DNA of 64,000 bases, from contig JAXHOJ010000061.1 of the NCBI GenBank assembly GCA_034519525.1, positions 171,030-235,029 on the forward strand. The letters run 5' to 3'. The notes below the pieces were generated by a model that saw only the letters and a list, made by a program, of their open reading frames with translations, was not told the origin of the DNA and searched no databases. This DNA is from Gemmobacter sp034519525 (lineage in GTDB: Bacteria > Pseudomonadota > Alphaproteobacteria > Rhodobacterales > Rhodobacteraceae). The position numbers and the translations under genes were made by a program. Positions 6,858 to 18,006 of the stretch are shown here, in pieces; the stretch's first letter is position 1; the number at the start of each line of letters is the position of its first letter.

Positions 6858-9784
6858 GGATTGCAGGCAAGGGCCTTGTCGATACATCCGTGCCGCTGGG
6901 CTTCCGCTATGACGGGCGCGACTATGTCGGCCATCCGGGCGATACGCTGGCTTCGGCGCTGCTGGCCAATGGGGTGCGGCTGGTCGGGCGCAGCTTCAAA
7001 TACCACCGCCCGCGCGGCATCCTGACTGCCGGGCCCGAAGAACCCAATGCCCTGGTCGAGGTGCTGGAGGATAACCAGCAGACGCCCAATGTGCGCGCCA
7101 CCGTGCAGGAGCTGTTTCAGGGTCTGACCGCCCGCAGCCAGAACCGCTTCCCTTCGCTGGGCCTTGATCTGCTGGCGGTCAACGACCTAGCCGCGCCCCT
7201 GCTCAGCGCGGGGTTCTATTACAAAACCTTCATGTGGCCCCGCCGCTTCTGGGAAGGCCTTTATGAACCGCTGATCCGCCGCGCAGCCGGCCTTGGCAGC
7301 CTGTCGGGGCGGCATGATGATGGCGAATATGAAAAGGCGTTCGCGTTCTGCGATCTACTGGTGATCGGCGCAGGCCCCACCGGCCTTGCCGCCGCGCTGG
7401 AGGCCGGGCGGGCCGGTGCCGATGTCATCCTGGCGGATGAAGACAGCCGCATGGGCGGGCGGCTCTTGTCGGAAACCCATAGCCTCGATGGCGCGCCAGG
7501 GGGCGACTGGGTTGCGCAGGTGCTGGCCGAACTGGCCAGCCTGCCCAATGTCCGGCTGATGCCGCGCACCACGATTACCGGCGCCTATGATCACGGCACC
7601 TTCGGCGCGCTGGAACGGGTGGGGCTGCATCTGCCCGCCCGCCCGCATCTGCCGCGCGAATGTTTCTGGCGCATCGTGGCCAAGCGGGCGATTCTGGCGG
7701 CAGGCGCGCTGGAACGCAGCGTGGCCTTTGAAAACAACGATCGGCCCGGCATCATGCTGGCCTCTGCCGTGTGCAGCTACCTCAACCGTTACGGCGTGGC
7801 CCCGGGGCAGCGGGTGACGGTGTTCTGCACCAACGAGGATGCCCGCCGCACCGCCCGCGATCTGATGGCCGCCGGGGTGAAGGTGGCGGCGATCATCGAC
7901 GCGCGCCCCCATGCCAGCGCGGTGGAGGATTGCCCGGTCTATACCGGCTCGGTCGTCACCGATACGCGCGGTCGCAAGGGGCTGCGGTCCATCACCGTGA
8001 AACATGCGGGCGGCGAGGCGGTGATCGAAACCGATTGTCTGGCGGTTTCCGGCGGCTGGAACCCGACGCTGCATCTGACCTGCCACATGAACAGCCGCCC
8101 GCTGTGGAACGAGGCGTTGGCCGCCTTCGTGCCCAGCCCCGGTGCCGTGCCCGGCCTGCAGGCGGCGGGCGCTGCGGCGGGCATCATGTCCACTGCGGCC
8201 TGCCTCGCCTCGGGCCAGCGCGCCGCGCGCGAGGCGCTGGTGGATCTGGGCCTGCGGGCGCCGGGCCTGCGCCTGCCTGCGGCGGAAGATGCGCCCTATA
8301 TCGTCACGCCACTGTGGCAGGTGCCGCATCCCAAGGGGCTGTGGCGCCGCGCCTGGCTCGATTTCGCCAATGATGTGACGGTGAAGGATGTGAACCTGGC
8401 CGCACAGGAAAATTTCGCCAGCGTCGAACATATGAAACGCTATACCACGCAGGGCATGGCGCCGGATCAGGGCAAGAATTCGAATGTGGCGGCGCTGGCG
8501 GTGCTGGCCGATGCCACCGGCCGCGCCATCCCCGAAACCGGCACCACCACCTTCCGCCCGCCGTTTTCGCCGGTCTCCATCGCTGCACTGGGGGCAGGCG
8601 GGCGCGGCGCGGGCTTTGCGCCGCAGCGCTTTCTCACCTCCGATGCCGCCAGCCGCGAACGCGGCGCCCCGATGGTCGAGGCCGGTCTGTGGTATCGCCC
8701 GTCGTATTTCCCGCGCCCCGGTGAAACCACCTGGCAGCAGGCCTGCGACCGCGAGGTGCAGATGGTGCGCGATCGCGTCGGCATCTGCGATGTCTCCACC
8801 CTGGGCAAGATCGACCTGCAGGGGGCCGATGCCGCCCGCTTCCTCGATTTCGTCTATACCAACCGGATGAGCACGCTGGCCCCCGGCCGCGTCCGCTATG
8901 GCCTGATGCTGCGCGAAGATGGTTTCGTGATGGATGATGGCACCTGCGCCCGGCTGGCCGAGGGGCATTTCGTCGTCACCACCACCACGGCAGCGGCGGG
9001 GCAGGTGATGCGGCATTTCGATTTCGTGCAGCAGGCCTTCTGCGCCGGTTGGGATCTGCGCACCATCTCTGTCACCGAACACTGGGCGCAATTCGCAGTA
9101 GCCGGGCCAAAGGCACGGGCGCTGCTGGCCTCGGTGATCGACGCCATGCCCGATCTGCCCTTCATGGGCCATGCGCCTGTTACCCTGCATGGCGTGGCCG
9201 GGCGGCTGTTCCGCATCTCCTTCTCCGGCGAGGAGGGGTATGAGGTTGCGGTGCCCGCCCGCCATGGCGAGGCCCTGTTCCGCGATCTGCTGGCGCGGGC
9301 CGAAACCATGGGCGGCGGCGCCTATGGGATGGAGGCGCTGAATGTGCTGCGCATCGAAAAGGGCTTCATCACCCATGCCGAGATTCATGGCCGCACCACG
9401 GCCTTCGATATCGGCCTGGCAAAGATGGTCAGCCCGCAGAAGGATTGCATCGGCCGCGCCGCCAGCCAGCGCCCCGGCCTGTCGGGGCCGGAACGTGAAC
9501 AGCTGGTCGGATTGAAGGCGCAAGGCGCGGTGGTGCTGACAGCGGGCGCCCATCTTTTCACCCCGGGCGATAGCGTCGAACGGGTGAACGATCAGGGCTA
9601 TCTCACCTCGGTCTGCCATTCGCCCACTTTGGGCCATTGGATCGCGCTTGGCTTTCTGCGCGATGGCCGCGCCCGCCATGGCCAGCTGATCCGCGTGGTG
9701 GATCACCTGCGCGGGGTGGATCAGCTGTGCGAAATCTGCGATCCGGTGTTCCATGACCCGGAGGGGAGGAAACTGCGTGCCTAG
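6854..9784 (+). CDS. soxA: Sarcosine oxidase subunit alpha
   Basis: This 976-aa subunit binds NAD and the tetrahydrofolate acceptor. Domains in order are an N-terminal ferredoxin-like fold lacking iron-sulfur cysteines (about 1-100), a pyridine nucleotide-disulfide oxidoreductase domain with VIGAGPTG (170-177), and a C-terminal GcvT-like aminomethyltransferase domain (about 600-970). Length and order match the family. I use the ATG at 6854, which overlaps the soxD stop, instead of an earlier in-frame start inside soxD; the residues from here (MRIAGKGL) match family N-termini. Methylene-THF is the expected product with glycine, so the operon feeds one-carbon metabolism from glycine betaine or creatine breakdown. 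Confidence 0.94.
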   Translation: MRIAGKGLVDTSVPLGFRYDGRDYVGHPGDTLASALLANGVRLVGRSFKYHRPRGILTAGPEEPNALVEVLEDNQQTPNVRATVQELFQGLTARSQNRFPSLGLDLLAVNDLAAPLLSAGFYYKTFMWPRRFWEGLYEPLIRRAAGLGSLSGRHDDGEYEKAFAFCDLLVIGAGPTGLAAALEAGRAGADVILADEDSRMGGRLLSETHSLDGAPGGDWVAQVLAELASLPNVRLMPRTTITGAYDHGTFGALERVGLHLPARPHLPRECFWRIVAKRAILAAGALERSVAFENNDRPGIMLASAVCSYLNRYGVAPGQRVTVFCTNEDARRTARDLMAAGVKVAAIIDARPHASAVEDCPVYTGSVVTDTRGRKGLRSITVKHAGGEAVIETDCLAVSGGWNPTLHLTCHMNSRPLWNEALAAFVPSPGAVPGLQAAGAAAGIMSTAACLASGQRAAREALVDLGLRAPGLRLPAAEDAPYIVTPLWQVPHPKGLWRRAWLDFANDVTVKDVNLAAQENFASVEHMKRYTTQGMAPDQGKNSNVAALAVLADATGRAIPETGTTTFRPPFSPVSIAALGAGGRGAGFAPQRFLTSDAASRERGAPMVEAGLWYRPSYFPRPGETTWQQACDREVQMVRDRVGICDVSTLGKIDLQGADAARFLDFVYTNRMSTLAPGRVRYGLMLREDGFVMDDGTCARLAEGHFVVTTTTAAAGQVMRHFDFVQQAFCAGWDLRTISVTEHWAQFAVAGPKARALLASVIDAMPDLPFMGHAPVTLHGVAGRLFRISFSGEEGYEVAVPARHGEALFRDLLARAETMGGGAYGMEALNVLRIEKGFITHAEIHGRTTAFDIGLAKMVSPQKDCIGRAASQRPGLSGPEREQLVGLKAQGAVVLTAGAHLFTPGDSVERVNDQGYLTSVCHSPTLGHWIALGFLRDGRARHGQLIRVVDHLRGVDQLCEICDPVFHDPEGRKLRA

Positions 9785-10316
9785 CCTCATCGCCAAGACA
9801 CCGCTTGCCGGGCATTGGCCCGAAACCCATGGCGACCTGACCCTGTCAGAGGTCGCGCTGGATCGTATCACCTCGGTTGCGCCCTTTCCCGGGCAGGAGG
9901 CCGCGCTGGCACAGGCGCTGAAGCCGCTGGGGCTGACGATGCCCGCCCCGGGCCGCTTTGCCGAACAGGGCAGCGCGGCTCTGGTCTGGACAGGCCGCGA
10001 TCAGGCCTTTCTGATCGGCCCGCCACTGGAAACAGCCGCCGCCGCGCTGACCGATCAAAGCGATGGCTGGGCCTGCCTGCGGCTGGAAGGCCCGGGGATG
10101 GCCGATGCGCTGGCGCGTCTGGTGCCGCTGGATCTGCGCGCGCAGGCCTTTCCGCCCGGCACGGTGGCGCGCACGGCGCTGGGCCATATCAACTGCATCC
10201 TGCTGCGCCGGGCGGCGGCCTTCGAAATCCTGGTCTTCCGGTCGATGGCGCGCAGCGCCCGCGCCGAACTGGCCGAAGCGATGCAGCGCCTTGCCGCAAG
10301 GGCCGCCGTGCAATGA
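9777..10316 (+). CDS. soxG: Sarcosine oxidase subunit gamma
   Basis: This 179-aa subunit of heterotetrameric sarcosine oxidase is distantly related to the GcvT/YgfZ fold. It completes the conserved B-D-A-G order. I chose the GTG at 9777 because GAGGGGAGGA lies 6-7 nt upstream and because family members begin at the PSLIAK-type residues that follow. An ATG 24 bp upstream would place the ribosome site inside the gene. It overlaps soxA by 8 bp. The next gene starts at its stop codon (ATGA), so all five genes look like one transcript. Confidence 0.88.
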   Translation: MPSLIAKTPLAGHWPETHGDLTLSEVALDRITSVAPFPGQEAALAQALKPLGLTMPAPGRFAEQGSAALVWTGRDQAFLIGPPLETAAAALTDQSDGWACLRLEGPGMADALARLVPLDLRAQAFPPGTVARTALGHINCILLRRAAAFEILVFRSMARSARAELAEAMQRLAARAAVQ

Positions 10317-11440
10317 CCGCCGATCTGATCGCCTTCCGCCATGCCCTGCACCGCGCCCCCGAAGTCTCGGGGGCCGAGGTTGAAACCGCCCGCGCCGTTC
10401 TGGCCTTCACCGCCGGTACCGCCCCCGACCGGGTGCTGACCGGGCTGGGCGGCCATGGCGTCGCCCTGGTCTTCGAAGGTGCCGAACCCGGCCCGGTGGT
10501 GATGATCCGCTGCGAGCTGGACGCGCTGCCGATCGAAGAACGCGCCACCATCGCCCATCGCTCGCAGGTGCCGGGCCGCGGCCATCTCTGCGGCCATGAT
10601 GGCCATATGGCGATCCTTGCCGGTCTGGCACAGCATCTGGGCAGGCAACGCCCCGGCCGGGGCCGGGTGATCCTGCTGTTCCAGCCGGCCGAGGAAGATG
10701 GCTCGGGCGCTGCCGCCGTGCTGGCCGATCCGCGCTTTGCCGAACTGGCGCCCGATTACGCCTTTGCCATCCACAACCTGCCCGGCCTGCCACTTGGCGC
10801 TTTCGCGCTGGAAGCGGGGCCTGCCAATTGCGCCTCGGTGGGCCTGCGTCTGGCCTTCACCGGGCGCACCTCCCATGCGGCAGAGCCGCACAAGGCCATC
10901 ACCCCGGCCCCTGCGCTGGCCCGGCTGATCCCGGCGCTGGCGGCGCTGGGGCAGGGCGGTGATCTGACGCCCGATTTCCGCCTCGTCACCCTCACCCATC
11001 TGCGCATGGGCGAACCTGCTTTCGGCATCACCCCCGGCGCTGCCGAACTTTGGCTGACCCTGCGCTGCCTCACCGATGACCGCATGGCCGCGCTGAAGGC
11101 CGAGGCGCTGGCCTGCGCCACCGCCGAAGCCGCCGCCTGCGGCCTGACCCTGAACCACGACTGGCACGATGATTTCGCCGCCTGCCGCAATGATCCACAG
11201 GCCACCGCCCTGTTCCGCGCTGCCATCGCCGCCGAAGGCCTGCCCTTCACCGCCTTCGCGCCCATGCGCGCCTCCGAGGATTTCGGCCGCTTCGGCGCCC
11301 ATGCCCGCGCCGCCATGGCCTTCCTCGGCTCGGGCGAGGCCTGCCCGCCGCTGCACGCCCCGGATTACGATTTCCCCGATGCGCTGATCGCCCCGGCCCT
11401 TTCAGCCTTCCACCGCCTGATCCGCGATCTCTGCGGCTGA
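10313..11440 (+). CDS. M20-family amidohydrolase / carboxypeptidase-like hydrolase
   Basis: This 375-aa metallohydrolase has the aminoacylase-1/HipO pattern: RCELDALPIEE, then HLCGHDGHMAIL (about 97-108) and FQPAEEDGSGA, which carry the His, Asp and Glu metal ligands, and a later lid domain with HTSHAAEPHKA-like residues. Substrates in the family are N-acyl amino acids and related amides. The start overlaps the soxG stop (ATGA), so it belongs to the sarcosine oxidase operon. That suggests, but does not prove, hydrolysis of an N-acyl or N-methyl glycine derivative that feeds sarcosine or glycine. The true substrate cannot be read from sequence. Confidence 0.85.
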   Translation: MTADLIAFRHALHRAPEVSGAEVETARAVLAFTAGTAPDRVLTGLGGHGVALVFEGAEPGPVVMIRCELDALPIEERATIAHRSQVPGRGHLCGHDGHMAILAGLAQHLGRQRPGRGRVILLFQPAEEDGSGAAAVLADPRFAELAPDYAFAIHNLPGLPLGAFALEAGPANCASVGLRLAFTGRTSHAAEPHKAITPAPALARLIPALAALGQGGDLTPDFRLVTLTHLRMGEPAFGITPGAAELWLTLRCLTDDRMAALKAEALACATAEAAACGLTLNHDWHDDFAACRNDPQATALFRAAIAAEGLPFTAFAPMRASEDFGRFGAHARAAMAFLGSGEACPPLHAPDYDFPDALIAPALSAFHRLIRDLCG

Positions 11441-11516
11441 TCCCTTTATCTTGGCCCAAATATCCTCGGGGGTGATTTGCGCCCCCGGCGCAAGAGGGGG
11501 CAGAAGGCCCCCTGCC
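11441..11516. repeat. CAAATATCC-box / GC-hairpin element, copy A
   Basis: This is one of three related intergenic elements here (also 44193-44265 and 51019-51074). The shared left part is CCCTTTATCTTGGCCCAAAT followed by ATCCTCGGGGGTGA. The right part is a hairpin AGGGGGC-AGAAG-GCCCCCT at 11495-11513. It fills most of the gap between the amidohydrolase gene and dnaG. There is no long T-run after the stem, so it is at best a weak terminator for the sox operon. Confidence 0.7.
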
Positions 11517-11562
11517 TTTACCCGCTCTGGACTCTGGCGCCACATGGGCCGATAAAGGCGCC

Positions 11563-13560
11563 ATGTCCCTGCCACCCGGTTTCCTTGATGAGCTTCGCAC
11601 CCGCGTCACGCTCTCCAGCGTCGTGGGCCGCAAGGTTGTCTGGGACATGCGGAAATCCAATCAGGCCAAGGGCGATTTCTGGGCGCCTTGCCCGTTCCAT
11701 CAGGAAAAATCCGCCTCTTTCCATGTCGATGACCGCAAGGGTTTCTACTACTGCTTCGGCTGCCATGCGAAGGGCGATGCGCTGTCCTTCGTCAAGGAAA
11801 CCGAAAACGTCGCCTTCATGGAGGCGGTAGAGATTCTGGCGCGCGAAGCCGGAATGCCGATGCCCGCCCGCGATCCGCAGGCCGCGCAAAAGGCCGACCG
11901 GCGCAGCCAGCTGGCCGAGGTGATGGAAGAGGCGGTGAAGTTCTTCCGCCTGCAGCTGCGCACCGGCGCCGCCCAGACAGCCCGCGATTATCTGGCCCAG
12001 AAACGCCGCCTCCCGCCCGAGGCGCAGGATCGCTGGGAAATCGGCTGGGCGCCCGACAGCCGCGTGGCCCTGCTGAATGCGCTGAAGGCCAAGGGGGTGG
12101 CGCCCGATCTGATGGTGGCCTCGGGCCTGATTGCCAAGGGCGATGACGGCAGCCTGTATGATCGTTTTCGCGGCCGCATCATCTTTCCGATCCGCGATGC
12201 GCGGGGGCGGGCGATCAGCCTTGGGGGCCGCTCGCTGGATCCCAATGCGCGGGCCAAATATCTGAACGGCCCGGAAACCGAACTGTTCGACAAGGGCCGC
12301 AACCTGTTCAACCACGCCGCCGCCCGCGAGGCAGCGGGGAAGGGCCATCCGCTGATCGTGGGGGAAGGCTATATGGATGTCATCGCCATGGTGGAGGCAG
12401 GCTTTCCCGCCGCCGTGGCGCCCCTTGGCACGGCCATCACCGAAGATCAGCTGCGCCTGATGTGGCGCATCTCGCCCGAACCGATCATCACGCTGGATGG
12501 CGATACCGCAGGCCAGCGCGCCGCCATGCGGATGATCGACCTGGCGCTGCCGCTGCTGGAATCCGGCCATGGCCTGCGTTTTGCCGTGCTGCCGCAGGGG
12601 CTTGATCCGGACGACCTGCTGAAACAGAAGGGCGCCCCGGCCCTGCAGGAGGTGCTGGAGGCCGCGCAGCCCATGGTGAACCTGCTGTGGAAGCGCGAGA
12701 CCGAGGGCAAGATCTTCGACAGCCCGGAACGCAAGGCCGCGCTGGACAAGGTGCTGCGCGCGGCGCTGACCACGATCCGCGATCCCTCGATCCGCAAGCA
12801 TTACGGCGAAGACATCAAGGAACTGCGCTGGCAGCTGTTCCGCCAGGGCCGCCGCCCGGCGCGCAGCGATGACCGGCCCTTTGGCGCGCCCTCCGCGCCG
12901 CGGTTCGGGGGCGCGCGGGGCGCCCGGATGCTGCCAGTGGCGCCTTCGGCTGCGGCCCGGGCCTCGCTGCTGGCCTCGTCCACCGATGACGATACGACGC
13001 TGGTGCTGCGGGTCTCTGTGGTTCTGACGACGCTCTGCCTCTATCCCCAGCTGATCGACCGCCACGAATCACAGCTGGAACGCATGGTTCTGGGCGATGC
13101 GACCCATATCCACCTGCGGCAGGTGGTGCTGACCCATGCCCATGACCATGATCCCGACACGCGGCCCCAGCGCATCCGCCGCGCGGCGGGGCCTGCCCTT
13201 GAAACCCTGCTGGCCGATCCCCAGATCCGCATACAGCCACATATCCGCCGGTTGGATGATGTCGACTGCGCCGAAAAATGCCTCGAGATGGAGCTGGCAA
13301 AGCTGCAGGCCCATTGGGGCGCGGAACAGGAACTGCGTGAGGCGGTCGAAGATCTGGACCATCTGGCCGATGAAGGGCTGACATGGCGGCTGAAACAGGC
13401 CGGACAGGCCCGCCGCGATGCCGAAAAGGGCCCGGAAGGGGCCCGCGCCGATGGCGTGATGGCCCCCAACGGGGTCGAAATGAACAAGGACGAGCTGGAT
13501 CATGCACAGAAGACCTGGGCCAGCATTGATTTCACCCGTGGCGGCAAGGCCCGTTCCTGA
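11563..13560 (+). CDS. dnaG: DNA primase
   Basis: This 665-aa enzyme makes RNA primers at the replication fork. The N-terminal CHC2 zinc finger shows CPFH (C43, H46) and CFGC (C64, C67). The Toprim catalytic core carries EGYMDVIAM (E268, D272) and a later TLDGDTAG acidic motif. A variable C-terminal helicase-binding region follows an Ala/Arg-rich linker (about 425-475). The ATG at 11563 is the natural start (MSLPPGFLDELR). dnaG is followed 143 bp downstream by rpoD, the usual macromolecular-synthesis pairing in alphaproteobacteria. Confidence 0.96.
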   Translation: MSLPPGFLDELRTRVTLSSVVGRKVVWDMRKSNQAKGDFWAPCPFHQEKSASFHVDDRKGFYYCFGCHAKGDALSFVKETENVAFMEAVEILAREAGMPMPARDPQAAQKADRRSQLAEVMEEAVKFFRLQLRTGAAQTARDYLAQKRRLPPEAQDRWEIGWAPDSRVALLNALKAKGVAPDLMVASGLIAKGDDGSLYDRFRGRIIFPIRDARGRAISLGGRSLDPNARAKYLNGPETELFDKGRNLFNHAAAREAAGKGHPLIVGEGYMDVIAMVEAGFPAAVAPLGTAITEDQLRLMWRISPEPIITLDGDTAGQRAAMRMIDLALPLLESGHGLRFAVLPQGLDPDDLLKQKGAPALQEVLEAAQPMVNLLWKRETEGKIFDSPERKAALDKVLRAALTTIRDPSIRKHYGEDIKELRWQLFRQGRRPARSDDRPFGAPSAPRFGGARGARMLPVAPSAAARASLLASSTDDDTTLVLRVSVVLTTLCLYPQLIDRHESQLERMVLGDATHIHLRQVVLTHAHDHDPDTRPQRIRRAAGPALETLLADPQIRIQPHIRRLDDVDCAEKCLEMELAKLQAHWGAEQELREAVEDLDHLADEGLTWRLKQAGQARRDAEKGPEGARADGVMAPNGVEMNKDELDHAQKTWASIDFTRGGKARS

Positions 13561-13617
13561 TATGGCATGGCCTCTTCTGCCCGGAATTTCCGCAGTTCCC
13601 GCAGCGCAATTGCAGGA

Positions 13618-13636
13618 AAGGGGGTTTGCCCCCCTT
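13618..13636 (+). terminator. Hairpin after dnaG, possible weak terminator
   Basis: The stem AAGGGGG/CCCCCTT with a short loop lies 58 bp past the dnaG stop. No T-run follows (the next bases are ACACC), so it may only pause transcription or protect the mRNA end before rpoD. Confidence 0.35.
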
Positions 13637-13703
13637 ACACCTCCCGTGATTCGCGTTATTGATTCGAAACCCAAGACGACCGATTCGGCCCCGAGGAGTT
13701 CTC

Positions 13704-15700
<1,997 letters not shown>

Positions 15701-15702
15701 CT

Positions 15703-15731
15703 AAAGGGGGCGTTAGCCCCCTTTACTTTTT
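15703..15731 (+). terminator. Rho-independent terminator of rpoD
   Basis: A stem AAAGGGGGC-GTTA-GCCCCCTTT (15703-15724) is followed by ACTTTTTG. It begins 3 nt after the rpoD stop codon and is one of the clearest intrinsic terminators in the window. Confidence 0.85.
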
Positions 15732-15848
15732 GATTGGTAGAGGTTTCGGCGGGGGCGGAGGCGGCATTTTTACGGTGCCGCCGTTGATAATGCCCCTTGT
15801 CGGTGGGGGTGCTGGTTTTTTAGCCATGACTTTGCGAATGTGGTTACA

Positions 15849-16361
15849 ATGGACAACAAACATAAGATCATACTTGAGGCCTTGAGGCAAACTGAACTTT
15901 GGCTGGAGGACCAGCAGGCCGTTGTTACTGCTTGCGAGCAGAGAGCTTTTCAGTTCTCTGCTGCGTGTGTTCTGATTGCGACCTTTGGGGTTAGTTTTGC
16001 GTCTGACCTACCCAATCCATTTGCAATGTATCTTGGGGCCGCCGGTCTGGTAATTTCTGCAATTTGGTCGTTGTATTCTGCTCTTCCTCGGCACTTTTAC
16101 AATCGTGGTCATTTGTGGGAAAACTGGTGCGGTCATGTGCATGACAATGACAGTATTTGGGAAGTATTGGTTTCCCAAGCTGAAGAGAACGATGTTAGAA
16201 TTAATTACAATATTAAAAGTTTGGAAGAATCGGCAGTGCATTTTAAAGTGAGCTTCATGTTTTCATTGGTATCAATATCGGTTTTTGCTTTGGGGCAGCT
16301 ATTTGCCTCCTTGGCAGATTTGAGTAAAGAGAGTCCGATCTATTGGCCTATTCACATGTAG
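15849..16361 (+). CDS. AT-rich orphan membrane protein, unknown function
   Basis: I do not recognise this 170-aa protein. The layout is an N-terminal helical segment (about 1-30), two membrane helices as a hairpin (about 32-49 and 58-76), a soluble segment of about 60 residues (80-140), and a third membrane helix (about 141-160). Base composition is far more AT-rich than its neighbours, with rare-looking codons (TTA, ATA, AGA), which suggests horizontal acquisition. It sits alone between the rpoD terminator and a structured repeat. The ATG at 15849 has no obvious ribosome site; a GTG at 15840 is the alternative. The topology loosely resembles small membrane effectors of nucleotide-signalling defence systems, but no cyclase or partner gene is adjacent. 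Confidence 0.6.
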   Translation: MDNKHKIILEALRQTELWLEDQQAVVTACEQRAFQFSAACVLIATFGVSFASDLPNPFAMYLGAAGLVISAIWSLYSALPRHFYNRGHLWENWCGHVHDNDSIWEVLVSQAEENDVRINYNIKSLEESAVHFKVSFMFSLVSISVFALGQLFASLADLSKESPIYWPIHM

Positions 16362-16370
16362 TTCCCAAAA

Positions 16371-16600
16371 GCGCGCAACCATCGTTGCGCGCTTTCGCGA
16401 CTCCCCCTCCGCAATCCCGCCCGTGCGCCCTGCCGCACGGGCCGCGCCCGCCCCGCCATCGGCGGGCGCGTTCGCGCCCACCGGGGCAGGCGCGCCCCGT
16501 GCCCCGGCCTTCGCCATATCGGCCAGCCCCTTGGCCTGCGCCGGACGCAGGCCAATCGCGCCGGAAAACCTGCCACTGGCAGGTTTTCGGTCGGCGCTCC
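16371..16600 (-). repeat. Multi-hairpin structured element, copy 1
   Basis: Read on the minus strand, the order is: hairpin GAAAACCTGCC-AGT-GGCAGGTTTTC (16588-16564), conserved GCGATTGG, hairpin GGCCTGCG/CGCAGGCC, conserved GGCCAAGGGGC, GCCGGGGCACGGGG, GC-rich hairpins, GCCCGTGCG/CGCACGGGC (16442-16419), GGGATTGCGG, then GCGCGCAAC-GATG-GTTGCGCGC (16392-16371). The same blocks in the same order occur on the plus strand at 30800-31021. Between copies, several stems differ in sequence but remain paired. Spacing differs by non-multiples of three, which argues against a conserved protein. It occupies the gap between the orphan membrane gene and cmk. Confidence 0.75.
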
Positions 16601-16691
16601 TCTCAGGCATAGACTCACAGGCCACCAGGGTTTGACGCAACCGCCGGGGTTCACTATGTCTCTGCCGACCCGTGCAGAACAGGATTGCCCG

Positions 16692-17294
16692 ATGAAGTTC
16701 ACAGTTGCCATTGATGGCCCGGCCGCAGCCGGCAAGGGCACGATCTCCCGCGCGGTTTCGGGGCATTTCGGCTTTGCCCATCTGGATACCGGCGCGCTCT
16801 ATCGGGCCGTTGGGGTGAAGGGCGGCGATCCGGTGGTGGCGGCGCAGGGGCTGACGCCCGAGGATCTGGCGCGCGACGATCTGCGCAGTCTGGAGGCCGG
16901 GCAGGCCGCCAGCCTTGTGGCGGTCATCCCCGAGGTGCGGGCGGCGCTGTTCGATTTCCAGCAGCGTTTTGCCCGGCGGGAAGGCGGCGCCGTGCTGGAT
17001 GGCCGCGATATCGGCACGGTGATCTGCCCCACGGCCGAGGTGAAGCTGTTCGTGACCGCCAGCGCCGAGGTGCGGGCGCGCCGCCGCTGGCTGGAACTGG
17101 GCGGCGAGGCGGCGCCCAAACCCTATGAGGCGGTGCTGGCCGAGGTGATCGACCGTGACGACCGCGACATGAACCGCGCCGATGCGCCGCTGAAACCCGC
17201 AGCGGATGCGGTGCTGATCGACACCAGCACCCTGGATATTGACCATGCCGTGGCGCTGGCGCTGGATGAAATCGCCCGCCGCATGGGGGCTTAG
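16692..17294 (+). CDS. cmk: Cytidylate kinase
   Basis: This 200-aa enzyme phosphorylates CMP and dCMP with ATP. The P-loop DGPAAAGKGT lies at residues 8-17. The family segments LDTGALYRAVG and LDGRDIGTVICP and the arginine-rich LID region (RARRRWLEL) are all present. The ATG at 16692 is the family start; an in-frame ATG 60 bp upstream would add unrelated residues next to the repeat. In many alphaproteobacteria aroA precedes cmk; here that position holds a structured repeat instead. A secreted-protein gene follows 3 bp later, then rpsA. Confidence 0.93.
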   Translation: MKFTVAIDGPAAAGKGTISRAVSGHFGFAHLDTGALYRAVGVKGGDPVVAAQGLTPEDLARDDLRSLEAGQAASLVAVIPEVRAALFDFQQRFARREGGAVLDGRDIGTVICPTAEVKLFVTASAEVRARRRWLELGGEAAPKPYEAVLAEVIDRDDRDMNRADAPLKPAADAVLIDTSTLDIDHAVALALDEIARRMGA

Positions 17295-17297
17295 CCG

Positions 17298-17846
17298 GTG
17301 AAGCGGGCGGTTCTGGCCCTGCTGGTGCTGCTGGCGGCACCGGCCCGGGCAGAGCCGCCGCCGGGCATTTTGCGGGTCAGCCCCGGCCTGCCGCGCAGCC
17401 TGCCGCTGGTGATCCGCAGCCCGGAAGGGCAGGCGGCGCTGGTGCAGGTGATGGATGCGGCCAGCGGCGCCGAGGTGCTGGCGGCCTTTGCACCGGGCGG
17501 GCTGCCGCTGCGGATTCTGGTGCCGCCGGGGCGCTTTACGCTGGTCATCAGCACGGGGCGCGACTGGGATCAGGGCCGGTTTACCGAGGATCTGCAACGC
17601 CAGACTTTGGGGCCACTGACCTTTGCCATCACGGGGTTCGATCGCAAGGGCGGCCATATCGTGACGCTGGGGGCGGTGCCCGAGGCCGAGGCTGCGGCAT
17701 TTGACCTGTGCCAGCATCCGGGCGCGTTCCGTCCCGCGGGCGTCCCGCAGCCCGTCGGGACAAAAAACACCCCGCTGATCCCGCAGGAGGATCCGCAGCC
17801 CGGCGCCCCGCCGCAGCCGGTTATCCGCACGCTGGCCTGCGGCTGA
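17298..17846 (+). CDS. Secreted protein of unknown function
   Basis: This 182-aa protein starts with GTG and has a clear signal peptide (MKRAVLALLVLLAAPARA, cleavage probably after residue 18). The mature part has no motif I recognise. It is rich in Gly, Pro and short beta-like stretches, with two widely spaced cysteines near the C-terminus and a Pro-rich stretch (about 145-175). It begins 3 bp after cmk, so it is probably cotranscribed with it. Likely periplasmic. Confidence 0.6.
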   Translation: MKRAVLALLVLLAAPARAEPPPGILRVSPGLPRSLPLVIRSPEGQAALVQVMDAASGAEVLAAFAPGGLPLRILVPPGRFTLVISTGRDWDQGRFTEDLQRQTLGPLTFAITGFDRKGGHIVTLGAVPEAEAAAFDLCQHPGAFRPAGVPQPVGTKNTPLIPQEDPQPGAPPQPVIRTLACG

Positions 17847-18006
17847 GCCCTGTTTTGCTTGCCCCGCCGGGCCAAAGCCGCTATGAGCGCCCCATCCTGA
17901 ACGAGTCTGCACCCGGTTTCCGGCCGTGCCTGATTTTGCCGGGGCCACCAAAGACCGGCGGAGCCAACCGCAAGGCCAGAAAACCATGTAAAGGACTGAA
18001 CTGCAT

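Noticed and set aside
12815..13507. Arg/Pro-rich minus-strand frames within dnaG
   Set aside because: These are composition-driven shadows of the dnaG coding strand.
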